Assembly (NCBI GenBank): GCA_037355855.1
Contig: CM074760.1
Coordinates: 3,278,501-3,342,500, forward strand
Length of the DNA: 64,000 bases
From: Pseudo-nitzschia pungens
Lineage: Eukaryota > Bacillariophyta > Bacillariophyceae > Bacillariales > Bacillariaceae
Direction: 5' to 3'
Positions 33,277 to 45,534 of the stretch are shown in pieces. Below the pieces are notes generated by a model, which made no database searches, was not told where the DNA came from, and saw nothing but the letters and a program-made list of their open reading frames with translations. Position 1 is the stretch's first letter. Every line of letters begins with the position of its first letter. The position numbers and the translations under genes are program-made.

Positions 33277-35005
33277 CTAGGCAAAGGTGGCGCTGGTGAC
33301 GGGAGCGCCCGTCGGTTCAACGGCGCATCCACCTTCGTCGTCGTCGTCGTCGTCGTCGTCGTCATCGTCTTCACCAGAGTTATTGTCGTCCGCGGTGATT
33401 GCTTCGTCGTCGCGTTCGTGCTCACGGCCGGATGCCGTTGCCACATATTCGCCTTCCTCTTGGGACAAGCCGTGGGCAATGTACATTGCAGAACCGTCGG
33501 TCGACTCTGCGGCCAAAATCTGTCCACATCGGCACAAAAAGTCACACCGCCGGAAAGGGTTCGAACGAACAACAACAAAACGCAGGGTTGAGATCCATCG
33601 CGTGCAAAGCGGTGCGATGAGAGGCCACGACACGCCATGACATCCCCGTGCGATACAGCGCACCCCTCCAACCGGGCCCGCGGAAAAAACTCACCCGATC
33701 CAGCTCGATCTTGGAGTAGTAGGATGCCAGGAGCACTCCGCCGCCACCAAAGAGCAATCCCGAGACGATGGTGACCAGCTCTACCGTCGTGTTGGTGGTG
33801 GCCGTTCGGTCGGACAGGCTCGAGGCGCTGGCTCCCACGGAGCACAGCACCACGATCCCCGGGATCATGGCGACCATGGCGATCGCGTAGTCCCCCAGTG
33901 ATATCGAAGTCACGCCGCTGATGTAGTCCAGTGCGTTGTATGGAATGAGGGGACTCAGCCGCAGGAGCACCATAATCTTGAGGCCATTGGTCTCGAGTGC
34001 TCTTTTTGGCGGTTCCAAATCCAAATCCAAATCCAAATGCAAAACATGGCGGAGAGAAACAAGAGAACAGAATCGCAATCAGTGAACCCATCAGGAGCGG
34101 AAACGGAAGAATACGACGTCTGGTGAAATACACCGTTGCCGCCTGATTTGCTTACCGTTCAATGGCTTGGAAAATCGGATACGAATACGCCAGCTGCAGA
34201 ACGCAGTCTCGAAACAGATACCTGCCCAAGAGAAAGGAACAGATCGAACCAATGGAAGCTCCGACAAAGACGCACTAAAGAACGCAACGCAACGCATCGC
34301 ATCACAACGCAACAGCACGAGCGTCAGAATCCGAGCGAGCTACAATCAAGCGGCATTCGCCGTCGTCCGGTCGCGTTCCATCCGTTTGTCTCCGGAGAGT
34401 CGTTTGGGCTCCGCATTTCCTTGCGCCGCATTGCGCCGCACTCCACTTACCGCCGACGCCAGGGCGATCCCCAGGGCCGTCGTGTCCACCGACGATCCGA
34501 TGGCAAAGCCGGCCCCAAAGGACAGCAGCGAACCCGGAACAAAGCAGATCGTGGCGACCACGTAGCACAGGACCACGGCGATCATGCCCTCGTAGGGATG
34601 CGCACGGGTCCACTCCAAAAAGGCAACCAGGGCCGACTCGATGGTCCGATCCCCCGCAAAGTCCACCGCGACGAAGACGATGCAGGCGAGCAGCAGGACG
34701 CCCACCATCAACCGCGAACGCGAACGCGACCACTGCCGGTCCCGGGAAGGAGACCCGCTCCGCGGGGATTGCTCGACGCCGTCGTTGCCGCTGTCGTTGT
34801 CGTATTCGTCCCCGGGCTCGCCGGGATTGCTTTCCGGGGATGGTTGTGGTTGTGGTTCTAGTTCTGGTTCGATGAGTCGGTCCTCGACATCCGCGCGGAT
34901 TCCCTGTTCGTTGTTGCCCGCGCCGGAAGTCCCGGTCGACAGGAGCGAGGCGGTGGAAGGAGCCGAGACGGAATCGTGGTCTCCCCCTCTCGAGTGGGAG
35001 TCCAT
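33277..35005 (-). CDS. TVP38/TMEM64 (VTT domain) membrane protein (4 exons)
   Basis: Proposed CDS complement(join(33277..33519,33695..34001,34156..34274,34451..35005)), 407 aa. The N-terminal ~100 residues are Ser/Pro/Glu-rich. A TM helix (LMVGVLLLACIVFVAVDF) is followed by the VTT region: YEGMIAVVLCYVVATICFVPG, LLSFGAGFAIG, then across introns VFVGASIGSICSFLLGRYLF, the ALETNGLKIMVLLRLSPLIP block and NALDYISGVTSISLGDY, plus further helices. VTT/DedA proteins are endomembrane proteins linked to lipid scrambling. Introns (minus strand): GTAAGT...TTTAG, GTAAGC...AAAAG, GTGAGT...GACAG; all phases fit. Exon 4 encodes a run of Asp from a GAC microsatellite (about 33333-33365). The first three exons are well supported by conservation, the last mainly by phase. 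Confidence 0.85.
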
Positions 35006-36540
35006 CGTGGAATGTTCGTGGCGAGGAACAAGCAAAACGTGGCGTTGTAGATTTGTTGCGCTCGCTTTCGCCGAGTTGAGTTGCGGTTCGTTTTGTTGCG
35101 TTGCGTTGCGTTGCGTTGCGCTGACTTTCGTTGGGAGCACGAACTCCACTGGATGTATCCCGCACTCCGTCCGAGTTGCGTGCAAGGAGATCTGCTAGCG
35201 ACAGCTTTACGGTAAGTAGTACACCGCAAATGCTGGATCGGTGTTGTATGCAATGAGCGAGGAGCGTGTTCGCAACTTAGGAGATACCGTAGTGGAGTGG
35301 GAGAGCAGCCAAATTGTTTTGTGGACAAGTCATGCATCACATCATCAACTACGAAGTAGATGTCTTTCGATCGGATAAAAACATAATTCTAATAATTCTT
35401 CGAAGGAAGATCCCGATTGCATTCTTTGTACGATACTGGGTAAGGCCTTAATTACTGTACTGTACTCTGTACTCGTAAAGAACAATGCTAGAAGTCAGCT
35501 TACTTTCAAACGTGTCAAATCAAACAATCTCAAAAAACTCCTCAGAATCAGTCTTGCTGGGTTCAACAACCTGTCCCCAGAATAAATACAGCAGTAATGC
35601 TGCAGATACAGAAATACAGAAAACAAACGAGGGCATGGCTATCCATCATGCCAACACCAACCTACCAACACAAATCATTATTCATGTTTGTTTGTTTGAT
35701 TGTTTGTTTGTTTGATTGCTGATTGAAAGTTTGTCTAGTAGTATTGTTCCTCCCTAGTATGTTTTGTTTACTTTTTGTTCTGTTTTGGCGTTGTGCTATC
35801 TAGTAGTAGTACTAAAATGAGTAGTATGGTGCTTATCATGCATCATGGTGTTTCAGGTGAGGAATGGAAACTGTTTTTTGATATGCTGCAGCATCATGCT
35901 GCTGGTGGTGATGGAAGGCATCCACCGGGAACAGCAGTTGACTGGCACGGTTCCTATGACTGGCCTTGCACCAAGGGTCTGGCTTGAATTCCTTAGGTTA
36001 CCCTCCTCTAAATTGGAAACTCTGCAGTAAAGAAGAAAGCATTGCAGTGTTATTATTTCATGAAGATTCTGTCTTGGATCGGTTCGTTCAGAAACACCAA
36101 GCCCAGCGAAAACGGGGGCTGGACAGACTTTGTTGTTATACAAAAACTAGTACGTGTAGAAATCGATTTTGATGATTGATTTTTTGAGATGATGGTTGAT
36201 TGAGATGATTCATTCTTTCCTCGACTTCAAAAAGGCGTCAAAAAACTCTCTCAAAATTCCATTCTTCGCTTCGCGTGTTGAATGAATGGTGTCCTCTGTG
36301 TAATCTTACTTGTAAAAGTACTGGTTCCATCATCGTGTGATGCTTGTAATCTTACCGTACGGTACGGTACAACTACCGGATATCTTTGACAGATCCACTA
36401 GAATGATCTCACCAAACACACTCTCGGGCTTTGGAATAATAATTAGAGATTGAAATTATTACAACAATCCTAAAGCTACACGCACCGTACCGTACGTGTG
36501 CTCCAGAACGATCCCACGACTACAAAGTGCTAATCGGACC
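35006..36540. other. Divergent intergenic region
   Basis: Between the TVP38-like gene (minus) and the aldolase-like gene (plus). Pentamer GTTGC repeats lie at 35095-35120 in the leader of the former. TACGGTAAGTAGTAC lies near 35212. Frames at 35485-35715, 35775-35987 and 35966-36172 have no domain. GTAATCTTACCGTACGGTAC lies near 36350-36370, about 180 bp before the aldolase-like start. Confidence 0.5.
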
Positions 36541-37572
36541 ATGAATGCTGCAAGACTCTGTACGCGCAGGCTCCTAATAACGCGGCCCAATCCGAATCCA
36601 ATCGGACGACGGGAGCCTTCCAAAAATTGCCGGCGTCTTCTTGTTTGCGATCCAACGAGGCGCTTCTCGGCAGAACCGCGCCCGTCGCACTCGCACCCCG
36701 AACCGGGAGACGAGCGCGGCGCGGCAAAGGCGACCCAGGAAGAAATCGAGTGGCAACAGAGGTGTCAACTCGCCGCGTGTTATCGCGTGTCGTTCATGCA
36801 GGGCTGGCACGAGAATATTTTCAACCACATCACGCTGAAGGTCCACAACTCGGACAACGTTCCCGATGGACCCCATTTCTTCATCAACGAATTCGGTGTG
36901 GGTTTCGACGAAATGAAGGCCTCGTCGATCCTCAAGGTCAATCTGGACGGAGACGTGGTGGCCGAAAACAATAGCAGCAACAGCACCAGCAACAGCAGCG
37001 GGAATCCGACTCCCCCCGGGAGGGTCTTCAAACCCGGCTACGTCATCCACTCGGCGATTCATCGGGGGCGCCCCGATACCCACGCCGTGTGGCACGTCCA
37101 CCCCCTCGACACGACGGCCGTGTGCCAAACCAGGTTCGGCTTGCTGCCCATCAGCCAGGAAGCCTCGCTGGCTGCCAAGCGGGGCTTGTCCTACCATCCG
37201 TTCGAGGGCACCGCGAATTCCATCGAGGAGCGGGAACGACTGGTCCAAAACCTCGGCCCGACCAACCAGATACTCATGCTGGAAAACCACGGCCCGCTGG
37301 TGGCGTCCCCCACGCTGCACCAGGCCTTTGCCGGGATGTTCTTTCTGACGAGGGCGTGCACCTTCCAGATCAAGGCCCTGAGCAGCGTCGGCGGCGATCT
37401 CGAAAAGATCCACGTGCCGTCCCCGGACCTGGAGGAAGAAATGCTGGCGCGGTCGAAACGATTCGACGAGGCGCCCCAAGAGGGTGTCCAGCACGATTCG
37501 GACAAACTCATGTTCGACTATGCCGTCCGTGCGGCGGAACAAGCCTTTGGGAAGGAAAACATTTACCGCTAA
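36541..37572 (+). CDS. Class II aldolase/adducin-family protein
   Basis: 343 aa from the ATG at 36541 (a GTG 45 bp upstream is in frame). The N-terminal 35-40 residues are Arg-rich with no acids (MNAARLCTRRLLITRPNPNP), fitting a mitochondrial presequence. The class II aldolase/adducin head domain follows: CQLAACYRVSFMQGWHENIF, then N.HITLKV, IHSAIHRGRPDTHAVWHVHP with the metal-binding H.H pair, and ILMLENHGPLV with the third His. Members include L-fuculose-phosphate and ribulose-phosphate aldolases and adducin. The catalytic Glu of the aldolases is not obvious to me, so the substrate is open. An Asn/Ser-rich insert (about residues 140-155) is low complexity. A hexamer repeat lies just after the stop. 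Confidence 0.85.
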   Translation: MNAARLCTRRLLITRPNPNPIGRREPSKNCRRLLVCDPTRRFSAEPRPSHSHPEPGDERGAAKATQEEIEWQQRCQLAACYRVSFMQGWHENIFNHITLKVHNSDNVPDGPHFFINEFGVGFDEMKASSILKVNLDGDVVAENNSSNSTSNSSGNPTPPGRVFKPGYVIHSAIHRGRPDTHAVWHVHPLDTTAVCQTRFGLLPISQEASLAAKRGLSYHPFEGTANSIEERERLVQNLGPTNQILMLENHGPLVASPTLHQAFAGMFFLTRACTFQIKALSSVGGDLEKIHVPSPDLEEEMLARSKRFDEAPQEGVQHDSDKLMFDYAVRAAEQAFGKENIYR

Positions 37573-37610
37573 GCTACCGAGATTGATTGGTGCACGATGC
37601 AGGACCCAAA

Positions 37611-37668
<58 letters not shown>

Positions 37669-37669
37669 C
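37611..37669. repeat. Hexamer microsatellite (AACGGC)n
   Basis: About ten perfect AACGGC units beginning 38 bp after the stop codon of the aldolase-like gene, in its 3'UTR. They create an Ala/Val or Arg/Cys repeat in opposite-strand frames. Confidence 0.95.
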
Positions 37670-37672
37670 AGC

Positions 37673-38616
37673 AAATTCCAAAAAACGCAAAAGGCAACGA
37701 TCGGAAGGGGTCGAAAAGTCTTGATGAAAGAAACCAATCATTGCGTGTAGCTGTTCCACAGACTTGGGAATGATGCGTCGTGTCGGCACAGAAAATGAGC
37801 CAGAAGACGAGAGAAACAAACGAAATCCCGGTCCACACCACCGAAAAGTGCTTCTGGTTACGTTCCACACCGGTCGAGGCCCGCAAATCGAGTAATCTTG
37901 TCGCATGGACGAAATTCCTAGAATTGGTTGATGATATGCATTGTGCCGGCGTTGAGAAGTCCGAGATGAGTGGGTACTAGGTGACACCTTTTGAATTCCA
38001 CTCCAAGCACTACGTGTACTTCTAGATCCTCATTCCTAACATTCTGCGCGAGAAACCTAACCTTTGCCGTGTCTGAAAGTACTAACACTACATTGATCAC
38101 CTACAGCACAGGTTGTTTTAGAAATCTGGACACGAGTAATGGATCTTATTATTGTCGTTTATTTTCTATTGGAATCAGCTTCATGTTGTTCCGCATCTTA
38201 ATGATTCCAGCGTGCCATCGAAAGAAGAGTCGAGGAGGAATAGATGTAACCCGATTCGGAATATTCTAAGCGTTGTAATTGTATATTATGTTAGGGCAAT
38301 TGTCTTGACCGTGTATGCTTTATGACACAAAGTATTTACGCACTCCATTGTCATGTTTGGAACAAATAATGATATGTAAAGTTTATAATGTACAAAAAAA
38401 GAATCAGTGAAGAGCACAATACAACATTGGCACGGCATCTAAACTCTGATGTCGGATTAAGATGACTAGGGAAAAGATTTCGTTGTTCCTCCCAAAAGCA
38501 GAACTCGAGAATGACTGTCGCAACTGTGGGTGGTCGTGATCATTACCATCGAGAGACATCAATCGCACAAGGCTACATACGGATTGCAGCAGACTGGCAG
38601 TCATCAGCTTTCTCGC
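37673..38616. other. Intergenic region, no gene supported
   Basis: Between two convergent genes. Short frames on both strands (for example 37991-38269 plus, 92 codons from GTG/ATG) show no domain. Nothing else seen. Confidence 0.5.
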
Positions 38617-39952
38617 TTAGGTGAAGATTCCGTCGCCGGATTTGTCCTTGGTTCTGCTCTTTGATCGTCGCTTCGAGCTCGATCGGGACTTTTTAGAGCT
38701 GTCCCTTCCTTTGTCCCTTCCTTTGTCTCTCTTTGCCTTTTTGGCTTGGCGGTACTTGCGCATCATCATGGCTCTGCGCCTTCTCCTGTTGGTGAACAAA
38801 ATGCCCGTAAACATAATGAACGACGCCAACAAGAAACCACCACCAATCACGTATTTCAACTTTGTAACCCACGAGTGGTGTCCCCCACCATTCATAGAAG
38901 TCCATGACTTTGGAATACCAGAGGCACTCGAAACTCCGTTGCTGCGCGAAAGAAAGTTTGAGTCGTCCGAACAGAGTTGGAAATCATAAGACGAGCACGG
39001 GGTCGAATAGTAGAGGAGGCTTGAAATCAGCGAGCCGTCTCCACCGTTGTAATCCACTGCAGTACACGACTTGTAGTTGCTCATGATGTTGTTGATTCCT
39101 TGCAGTTCGTTGTAGGTTGAGCCCGTTCGAGACATACAGTACTGATCATTGTAGTAATTAAGGGTGAAAGAACCGTCGGAACAATCCATACCAATGTAAC
39201 CGTTGTCACCACCGTAACACTCCGGAATTTCGTCGTAGTTGTAGCCATCATCATTGTAATTGAAATTTTGGTCATAGTTTGCAAGATTGTATATGAATTC
39301 AGCAACTCCCGTTGTCGTCATGAACTAAAATATATATCCAACCCAACACACGCCACAAGACACACCACGGCATGTGATAAGAAATCAGGTTTGGTGAGTC
39401 TAAATCAGACGCACTTTTACACCGTGTAGAAACATCCATACAAGACCAAACACCGTAACGTGTTGTACATGGACAGATTGAAACCGATTCCACCAGCAAA
39501 CTTACCGATCCTACAAAAGTACTGGAACTGCAGGACGCACTTCCAGAATCGGAGGCGTAAACAGAATATGCAACCTGGGGACGTCGACAGTTCGCCATCA
39601 TGTACCAATTGTAGGTACCATCCTCGGATTCGTCTTCGAGACATCCGGCTTCTTCAGAGTCGTACACAACGCCCCAGACACAACCCAGAACTTCGAATGA
39701 CAAGGTTCTGCCGTCGTACAGCCAGTCTCGAGTCCCTGAGTTGCCATAGATTGAGTAATCTACGTTGCTGTTATAATTGTTGTTGCCCCAATTTGCAGCT
39801 ACTTGTCCACAAAATTGAACCAATACCAGTGCGAACGAGATGAGAAGATTGCATTTGGGTACTTTTGTTGCTCGTGAAATGCCTTCTCTCTTGAGAAGTG
39901 AGTTGTGACAGGCGCCTACTGCCTTTTGCGTATTGTTGTCGTCTCCGCTCAT
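38617..39952 (-). CDS. Secreted single-pass membrane protein, Tyr/Cys-rich, unknown function (2 exons)
   Basis: Proposed CDS complement(join(38617..39324,39506..39952)), 384 aa. The ATG at 39952 gives a cytoplasm-like start of about 32 residues, then a hydrophobic segment ([18 protein letters not shown]) acting as signal or anchor. The ectodomain is rich in Tyr, Asn, Asp and Cys (for example [20 protein letters not shown] and [19 protein letters not shown]). A second TM helix ([20 protein letters not shown]) is followed by RRRRR and a highly basic Lys/Arg/Ser tail. The 181-nt intron is GTAAGT...TTTAG (minus strand), phase 0. The type matches diatom-restricted surface proteins and the layout echoes the gene at 21966. 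I recognise no domain; the basic tail could bind acidic lipids or DNA/RNA (inference). Confidence 0.75.
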
Positions 39953-42900
39953 TTTCTTTCAAAAATAAACGTTCCTACTAATAAACCCGTTGATCTGGCA
40001 ACTTTTCCAAAGGTAATTCGATAAAACAAACGAAACGCTCGAGAACTCGAACAAAGGAAGCAATACTACAAATAAGATGACCTCCCTTGAACCTTTCCCT
40101 GTCCTATCCTTTTCGTGGGGTAGATGCGGTCTTTGTATTCGCTTGGATGAAGATCTAGGAATGCATTAGTCCGCCTCTGCTGCTATTATTTATTTTCCCT
40201 GGATAGAATTAAGGCAGAAGAGTAAGTTCCTTAGACGTGCCGGATCACCTTTCAAATCCCCCAATTTCAACGATAGGTGATGCTTGCGTAGTTGGCACGC
40301 AGCGAGGAAGATCGGGAGGTCGCGAAAGAGATACCCGCCGAGCGATTAAACATACAAATCATTGGTATGTACCAGTATGATAGGACGTTTTAGTGATATA
40401 ATAAAATATTCATTCTTGAATAATAATTACACTGAACGGCTCTAAATTATCTTTTTAAGGCCGATAGTGTCTCGCTCCCTTGGCATTTGAACTCCGCCCA
40501 GCGGCAAGTATGCCATTTCCATGCGCATTGAAACATCCAACCCATCTTTTTTGCACACATTATGGATACTACAGTACGAGTACACGCGTTCGTAAGTCTT
40601 ACTTCGTAGTACCGTACGTGATAATAGCGGGTTCTAATTCAAAATACGTACGGAACTTAGTCGTATTATTATTATTATTACTTTGTATTTTTTACAGTCG
40701 ATAGAATGGTTCTTCATTCTTTGAATGTTGCAACATTGTTGTGATCTTTGTTATCGCAATGGTAAACCTTAGATCGAGATGCGAACCCTAAAACAGAACT
40801 CTGCGTTCCAGAAAACTATTGTACTATCTTACGTAACTCACATAAATACGTACGGTACGGTACCGCATCATCCGTCGAAGCGGTGGGTGAGAATGAATGG
40901 GGGAAGAGAGCTCAAGGAAGTCAGAACTGACAAACTCACAAATCGGAACCTCCAAGGCATGGTAATACTCCTGTACCTGCTACTTCACCATGTGCAACCC
41001 TAAATAATTGTATCTCTCTGTTAGCGGGCAGCAGCCCAAAAGTAGTACTATTACTCATACTACTAATAGTACTACTACTAGAGGTTGAGTCAAGGAGAAC
41101 AACAACAAGAACAAGCAACGGCAGCACATGTTATGCTCCAAGGCATATAAATGGTGGTATGTAGTATCCCTTTCCACCAAGAAATACTGCAATCCAGTAA
41201 CATTAGTAATGGTGGACCCATTTTTCATTCAAAATGTTGAAATAATAATGATGAGGTTGTATTTATTAATAGCATAAGAGAGTTGAAAGTAAGAATTTGA
41301 TGTTGAGGTTGCACTGTATGCACAGCCTTGAGTCCAACATTAGGTTTAGGTTACCCCATATGGTTTGGTTGAGGTTACAATTCTTTTTGCCCATCAATGT
41401 GCAAAGATGAGTAGAGGTATTAGAAATACATTCTTCTTCAACCAGAAAGTTGTGGGATGGTACAAAAACTGAGAACCTTTGGCCTTCACATTGAGTTTTT
41501 GTAGACAATGCATAGGTCATAGTTTTTGTCTCCATTGGTTTGAATTTTGAACCTTCAAAATGGGAAACAAACTAAAAGCATTATTTGAAAAATTATTATG
41601 TGAACATTTTCTGGAGAAGGAAGTTTTTTAAATTACATATGGCTGATATTTGAATCGCATGTTGGACTTGGCCTATTTCCCTACTGCAATCACTGCTAGG
41701 ACTGAGCTGGACAACCATCTGACCAAAAATGTGTGGTAATCTGGATAGATTCTTATTGACAACTGTCAGTCATCCTTTAGCAGAAATTACTAATGCTTGT
41801 GGGGGAAGGCAACACCATACTGATTGATAATTGTGAGTGACCACTACTTCTATGCATCAACATGGGTGACCATTTTGTTCAAAGTCTCCGTATTTTTTAT
41901 CTCTTTCTCCCACAGGACAACTTCCCATTGTCCTGAATAATACACTTAAGCACCCATCTCTGCATAAACTGCTTGGCTGCAATTGAGTGTAAACAGGAGT
42001 TTGTATTGAAGTTTGTGCAAAGATAGTAGATAGTATCTGTGTTTATGAGATTGATGAAAGAGGTGCTAGTAGTCAATTTGGATAAGATTGTTGTATTTGT
42101 CTTGAATACTAGTAGTAGTAGTAGTGTGGTTTTGTAGTCATTCATCTTAGTCATTTATGGACTTTTGCTCCCCAAAACATTATTATATTGTGCTTTACAA
42201 TGAAAATATTTTTTTGTTCGTTTCTGACAGCAATCATCAGATTGATGATTGGTTTTATTAATTTGTAACATCCCTGCTCTTTCTTCTTTCCAGACTTTTC
42301 AGAGAAAACAGGAGTAAGTTACCGTACCGGTAGTACTAAGCTATTTTTTTCAAATTGGTACTATTAGATACTACCACTAGTACTAGTTAGTCCTCATAGG
42401 AAGGGACGATGTCAACAAGTGGCTTCAAACGAAAGTTTTTCTCAGCGAATGCTTTATTGTTCGTCTTGCTCTTTCAGGGTTGAGAGCTTTCACAACGTTA
42501 CGTTCTACAGGATCTCTCACTTCAAGCCAATAATTCACTACAAAAAGTTTCAGATATTTTTTGTTTTCCCTACGTAACGTTCCTCAGGTTTCTACAGTTT
42601 CTGGCCCAGTGAGTCGTTGATAAAAAGAAATAAATATTGGAACTCCGCACATACTTATCCATACAGTAATTATCGCGCACATCGAACGATCCTGGAAACC
42701 TCATTGATCACACCGGCGAAAGAAAGTTCAACGTTCCAACGGTAGTTGGGCTTATCTAATCCTTCGATAAAATGTATGTGAATGGCTTAATCGATGATCG
42801 CGTCGAATGGATAGTAATCGGTTTTACACCCTAGATCTGAGTCTCAGAAAGTTCCTCCCGCTACCTACTCGATCGCTCATTCACAAAATAGAACAATAAT

Positions 42901-43054
42901 CTATCGCTCCACCCAACATTGTTATGACACACCTCCAGCCAAAAAGCCTTTGGAAAATCATACTCTGTCCCCACAATACAATCAAGTACAACCATATCGA
43001 AACAGATAGTTCACTTCATCGACGGACATCTGTACTAAAGAATTACTTGGAAAG
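39953..43054. other. Intergenic region, no gene supported
   Basis: A 3.1-kb AT-rich gap. It contains GTA/TAC tracts (about 41040-41075 and 42105-42125), ACCGTACGTGATAA and CGTACGGTACGG motifs near 40610 and 40850, and ACCGGTAGTAC near 42327. Frames of 74-89 codons (40480-40704, 41266-41535, 41897-42154) lack domains. Confidence 0.55.
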
Positions 43055-45534
43055 ATGAAGTTCTTCCTAACAACGGCTTTCCTTGCCTCGTTGGCTCTTG
43101 GGCAGGAAAACCATGCCTCTGACACTGATGTGGAAGATTTCGCATACTGGAGGGACTTGCTCGACACAGCTAGTATGAGTATGCCGCCAACACTGATGCC
43201 TAGCAAATCACCTGTTGCACCTACAGTTGCACCTGTTGCACCTACCGTTGCACCTGTTGCACCTACCGTTGCACCTGTTGCACCTACCGTTGCACCTGTT
43301 GCACCTACTATTGCACCTGTTGCACCTACTGTTGCCCCCGTTGCACCTACTGTTGCGCCCGTTGCCCCAGTCGTCCCTGCGACGCCAGAACCCACTTTGG
43401 CACCGACTCCTTGCAAACCCATCTGTAAGTTTTGAACCATTTTCGTCCTCTACCAATGACAAGCAACTGCTTCGTTCATCTCTTCTAACTTACACCAACT
43501 CTTATGTTTTCTTTTTCGGTAGCTGAGGTACTAAGTACCACGCCAGAATTCTCTACACTTTCTATGTTGGTTGACGCTCTAGGAATATCGGATCTCCTGG
43601 ACGATGGGACGTTGACTTTATTTGCTCCTATCAACACTGCATTCGAGGCGGTGCCTGCTGAGCTTCTAGAGGCCGCTCAGGCAGATGTAGATCTCCTCGA
43701 TTACGTAGTATTCGGTCATGTAGTTATAAGGCAACAAATCCTCGTGAAGGACCTTGCTTGTGAAGGTGGACCGATCTCTTCACTAACAATGGCTAACGGC
43801 GAGGAGGCTAAAATCACGTGTGATACAGCAACTGATCCGTCGGGTATTCCAACGATTGAAACATTCATTCAAGATAATGGAGAAGTTCCCGGGAGAATCG
43901 TTGGGCCAGATGGCTTGACTTGCAGCGGCATAATCCATGCCATTAACGAAGTGATCATTCCTGAGATCCCAGCAACCGGTGCCCCAACCGTTGCACCCGT
44001 TACCCCAACTGATGCTCCTGTTGCCCTAACTGATGCCCCAACCGTAGCACCAGTTGCACCAACTGATGCTCCTGTTACCCTAACTGACGCCCCAACCAAC
44101 CGCCCTACCAATGCCCCAACCGATGTCCCAACCCTGGCACCAGTTACACCAACTGATGCGCCAGTTGCACCAACTCTTGCGCCAACTCCTCTCCCAACTG
44201 CTGCCCCTACGAATCCTCCTACCGCACCGCCTACGGCATCGCCTACAGCTGGAACACCTCAAATTCAAGCTAAGCTAGCGCAATACGCCTTGGCGAGTGG
44301 AGCCGAGTTCGAGGACACCACTAGCTATCAGTACAAGGCCCTGAAGCAAGTGGAAGCTCAGGTTGGTGTAGACTCATTCACAGATGCGAAATTGACCCAA
44401 TATTATGCCCTTTACTGTATCTATTTTGCAACAAATGGTGTGCCTAACAGGATCACGAATGCTGATCCTCGTTTTGTAGGTATTCCATTTCCAAATTGGT
44501 TAATAACAACGGGTTGGGAAGAAACAAACTTGGATCCTTGTGGAGGTGGATGGTATGGTGTTGTTTGTGACGCCGAGTCGAGAGTTTCTATCCTTGATCT
44601 CTTTGAGAACTTACTCACTGGAGCCTTTCCTCCGGAGGTTAAACTTCTGGCTCTTGATGGACCTTTTGCAACTGGAGCGGGCAACTTATTCCGCCTTGAC
44701 TTGTTCCGAAACGAATTCCTCTTCAACAACCTCGACAGTTCCTGGATGTCAGATCTTGGATCCAATATGAGTAAGTGTTGTGGAAATGTATTGACGACAA
44801 CTTGTTGTCTTCCGTGCGTCAATCTCTCAATACCTCATTACTTGGTTTTTTAATTTGCGTCAGCTACTATTATTGCCGAGGAGACTGCTTTCAGTGGCGC
44901 CATACCCCGTCTTCCCGAAAATATTGTGAACTTTGATGTTTCTTTCGCTTTCTACACCGGAGGTCTCATTGACTCCAACTTTGAGAATCTTCAAAAGTTG
45001 ACATTCATCGATCTTGATGGGAATGCATTCAACAGCACTATCCCATCTGTTTTTGGTAGACTCCCCAACCTTGAATTCCTCTACCTCTCGGACTCCTTTG
45101 TCTCTGGTGACGTATCTTACATGCAAGGAATGTCTTCCATTCGTGAGCATTGGATTGACACCAACCCAGGTCTTAAGGGACCCATTTTTGATTTCATTGG
45201 AGATATTACCACTTTGGAATCATGGTCGATGGCCTTCAACTCATTGACTGGCACTCTCCCATCGACCCTTGGGAACCTTTTAAATATGAAGCAGATGTGG
45301 CTGTATGCGAATGAGCTAACGGGAACGATTCCTTCAGAGCTTGGTAACCTCGCATCTATGCGAATTCTTGAGCTTGAGGGCAACAGCTTTGTAGGCACTA
45401 TGCCCTTTGAAGTTTGCGCAAATACGGCTTTCCCGACACAGATTATTGAGAAGTTGGGTGCAGATTGTGATGACCCAAATTTCTCCTGTACTTGCTGCAC
45501 ATGCTGCAGTGTATTGGAATGCACTAACTCATAA
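43055..45534 (+). CDS. Secreted fasciclin (FAS1) - mucin-like - LRR fusion protein (3 exons)
   Basis: Proposed CDS join(43055..43424,43523..44770,44864..45534), 762 aa. Signal peptide MKFFLTTAFLASLALG. Exon 1 encodes a V-A-P-T hexapeptide repeat from 18-bp DNA units (about 43210-43375). Exon 2 encodes a FAS1 domain with both hallmark boxes (LTLFAPINTAFEAVP and GIIHAINEVIIPE), a second Pro/Thr-rich linker, and an LRR N-terminal cap (DPCGGGWYGVVCDAESRVS). Exon 3 carries plant-type LRRs (for example LPSTLGNLLNMKQMWLYANE and LTGTIPSELGNLASM) and a Cys-rich end (CDDPNFSCTCCTCC). Both introns are GTAAGT..AG, phase 1. FAS1 and LRR domains both mediate adhesion, and the linkers look O-glycosylated. 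A role in mucilage or cell-surface adhesion is inferred. Confidence 0.85.
43210..43375. repeat. 18-bp coding repeat for a V-A-P-T mucin linker
   Basis: Nine or so units of CCTGTTGCACCTACCGTTGC-type sequence at 18-bp period in exon 1 of the FAS1-LRR gene, with third-position changes toward the 3' end. Opposite frames become Leu/His- or Gly/Ala-rich artefacts. Confidence 0.9.

Noticed and set aside
36574..37737. A 387-codon minus-strand frame opposite the aldolase-like gene
   Set aside because: Antisense shadow including an Ala/Val run from the AACGGC repeat; the plus strand carries the conserved metal-binding His residues.
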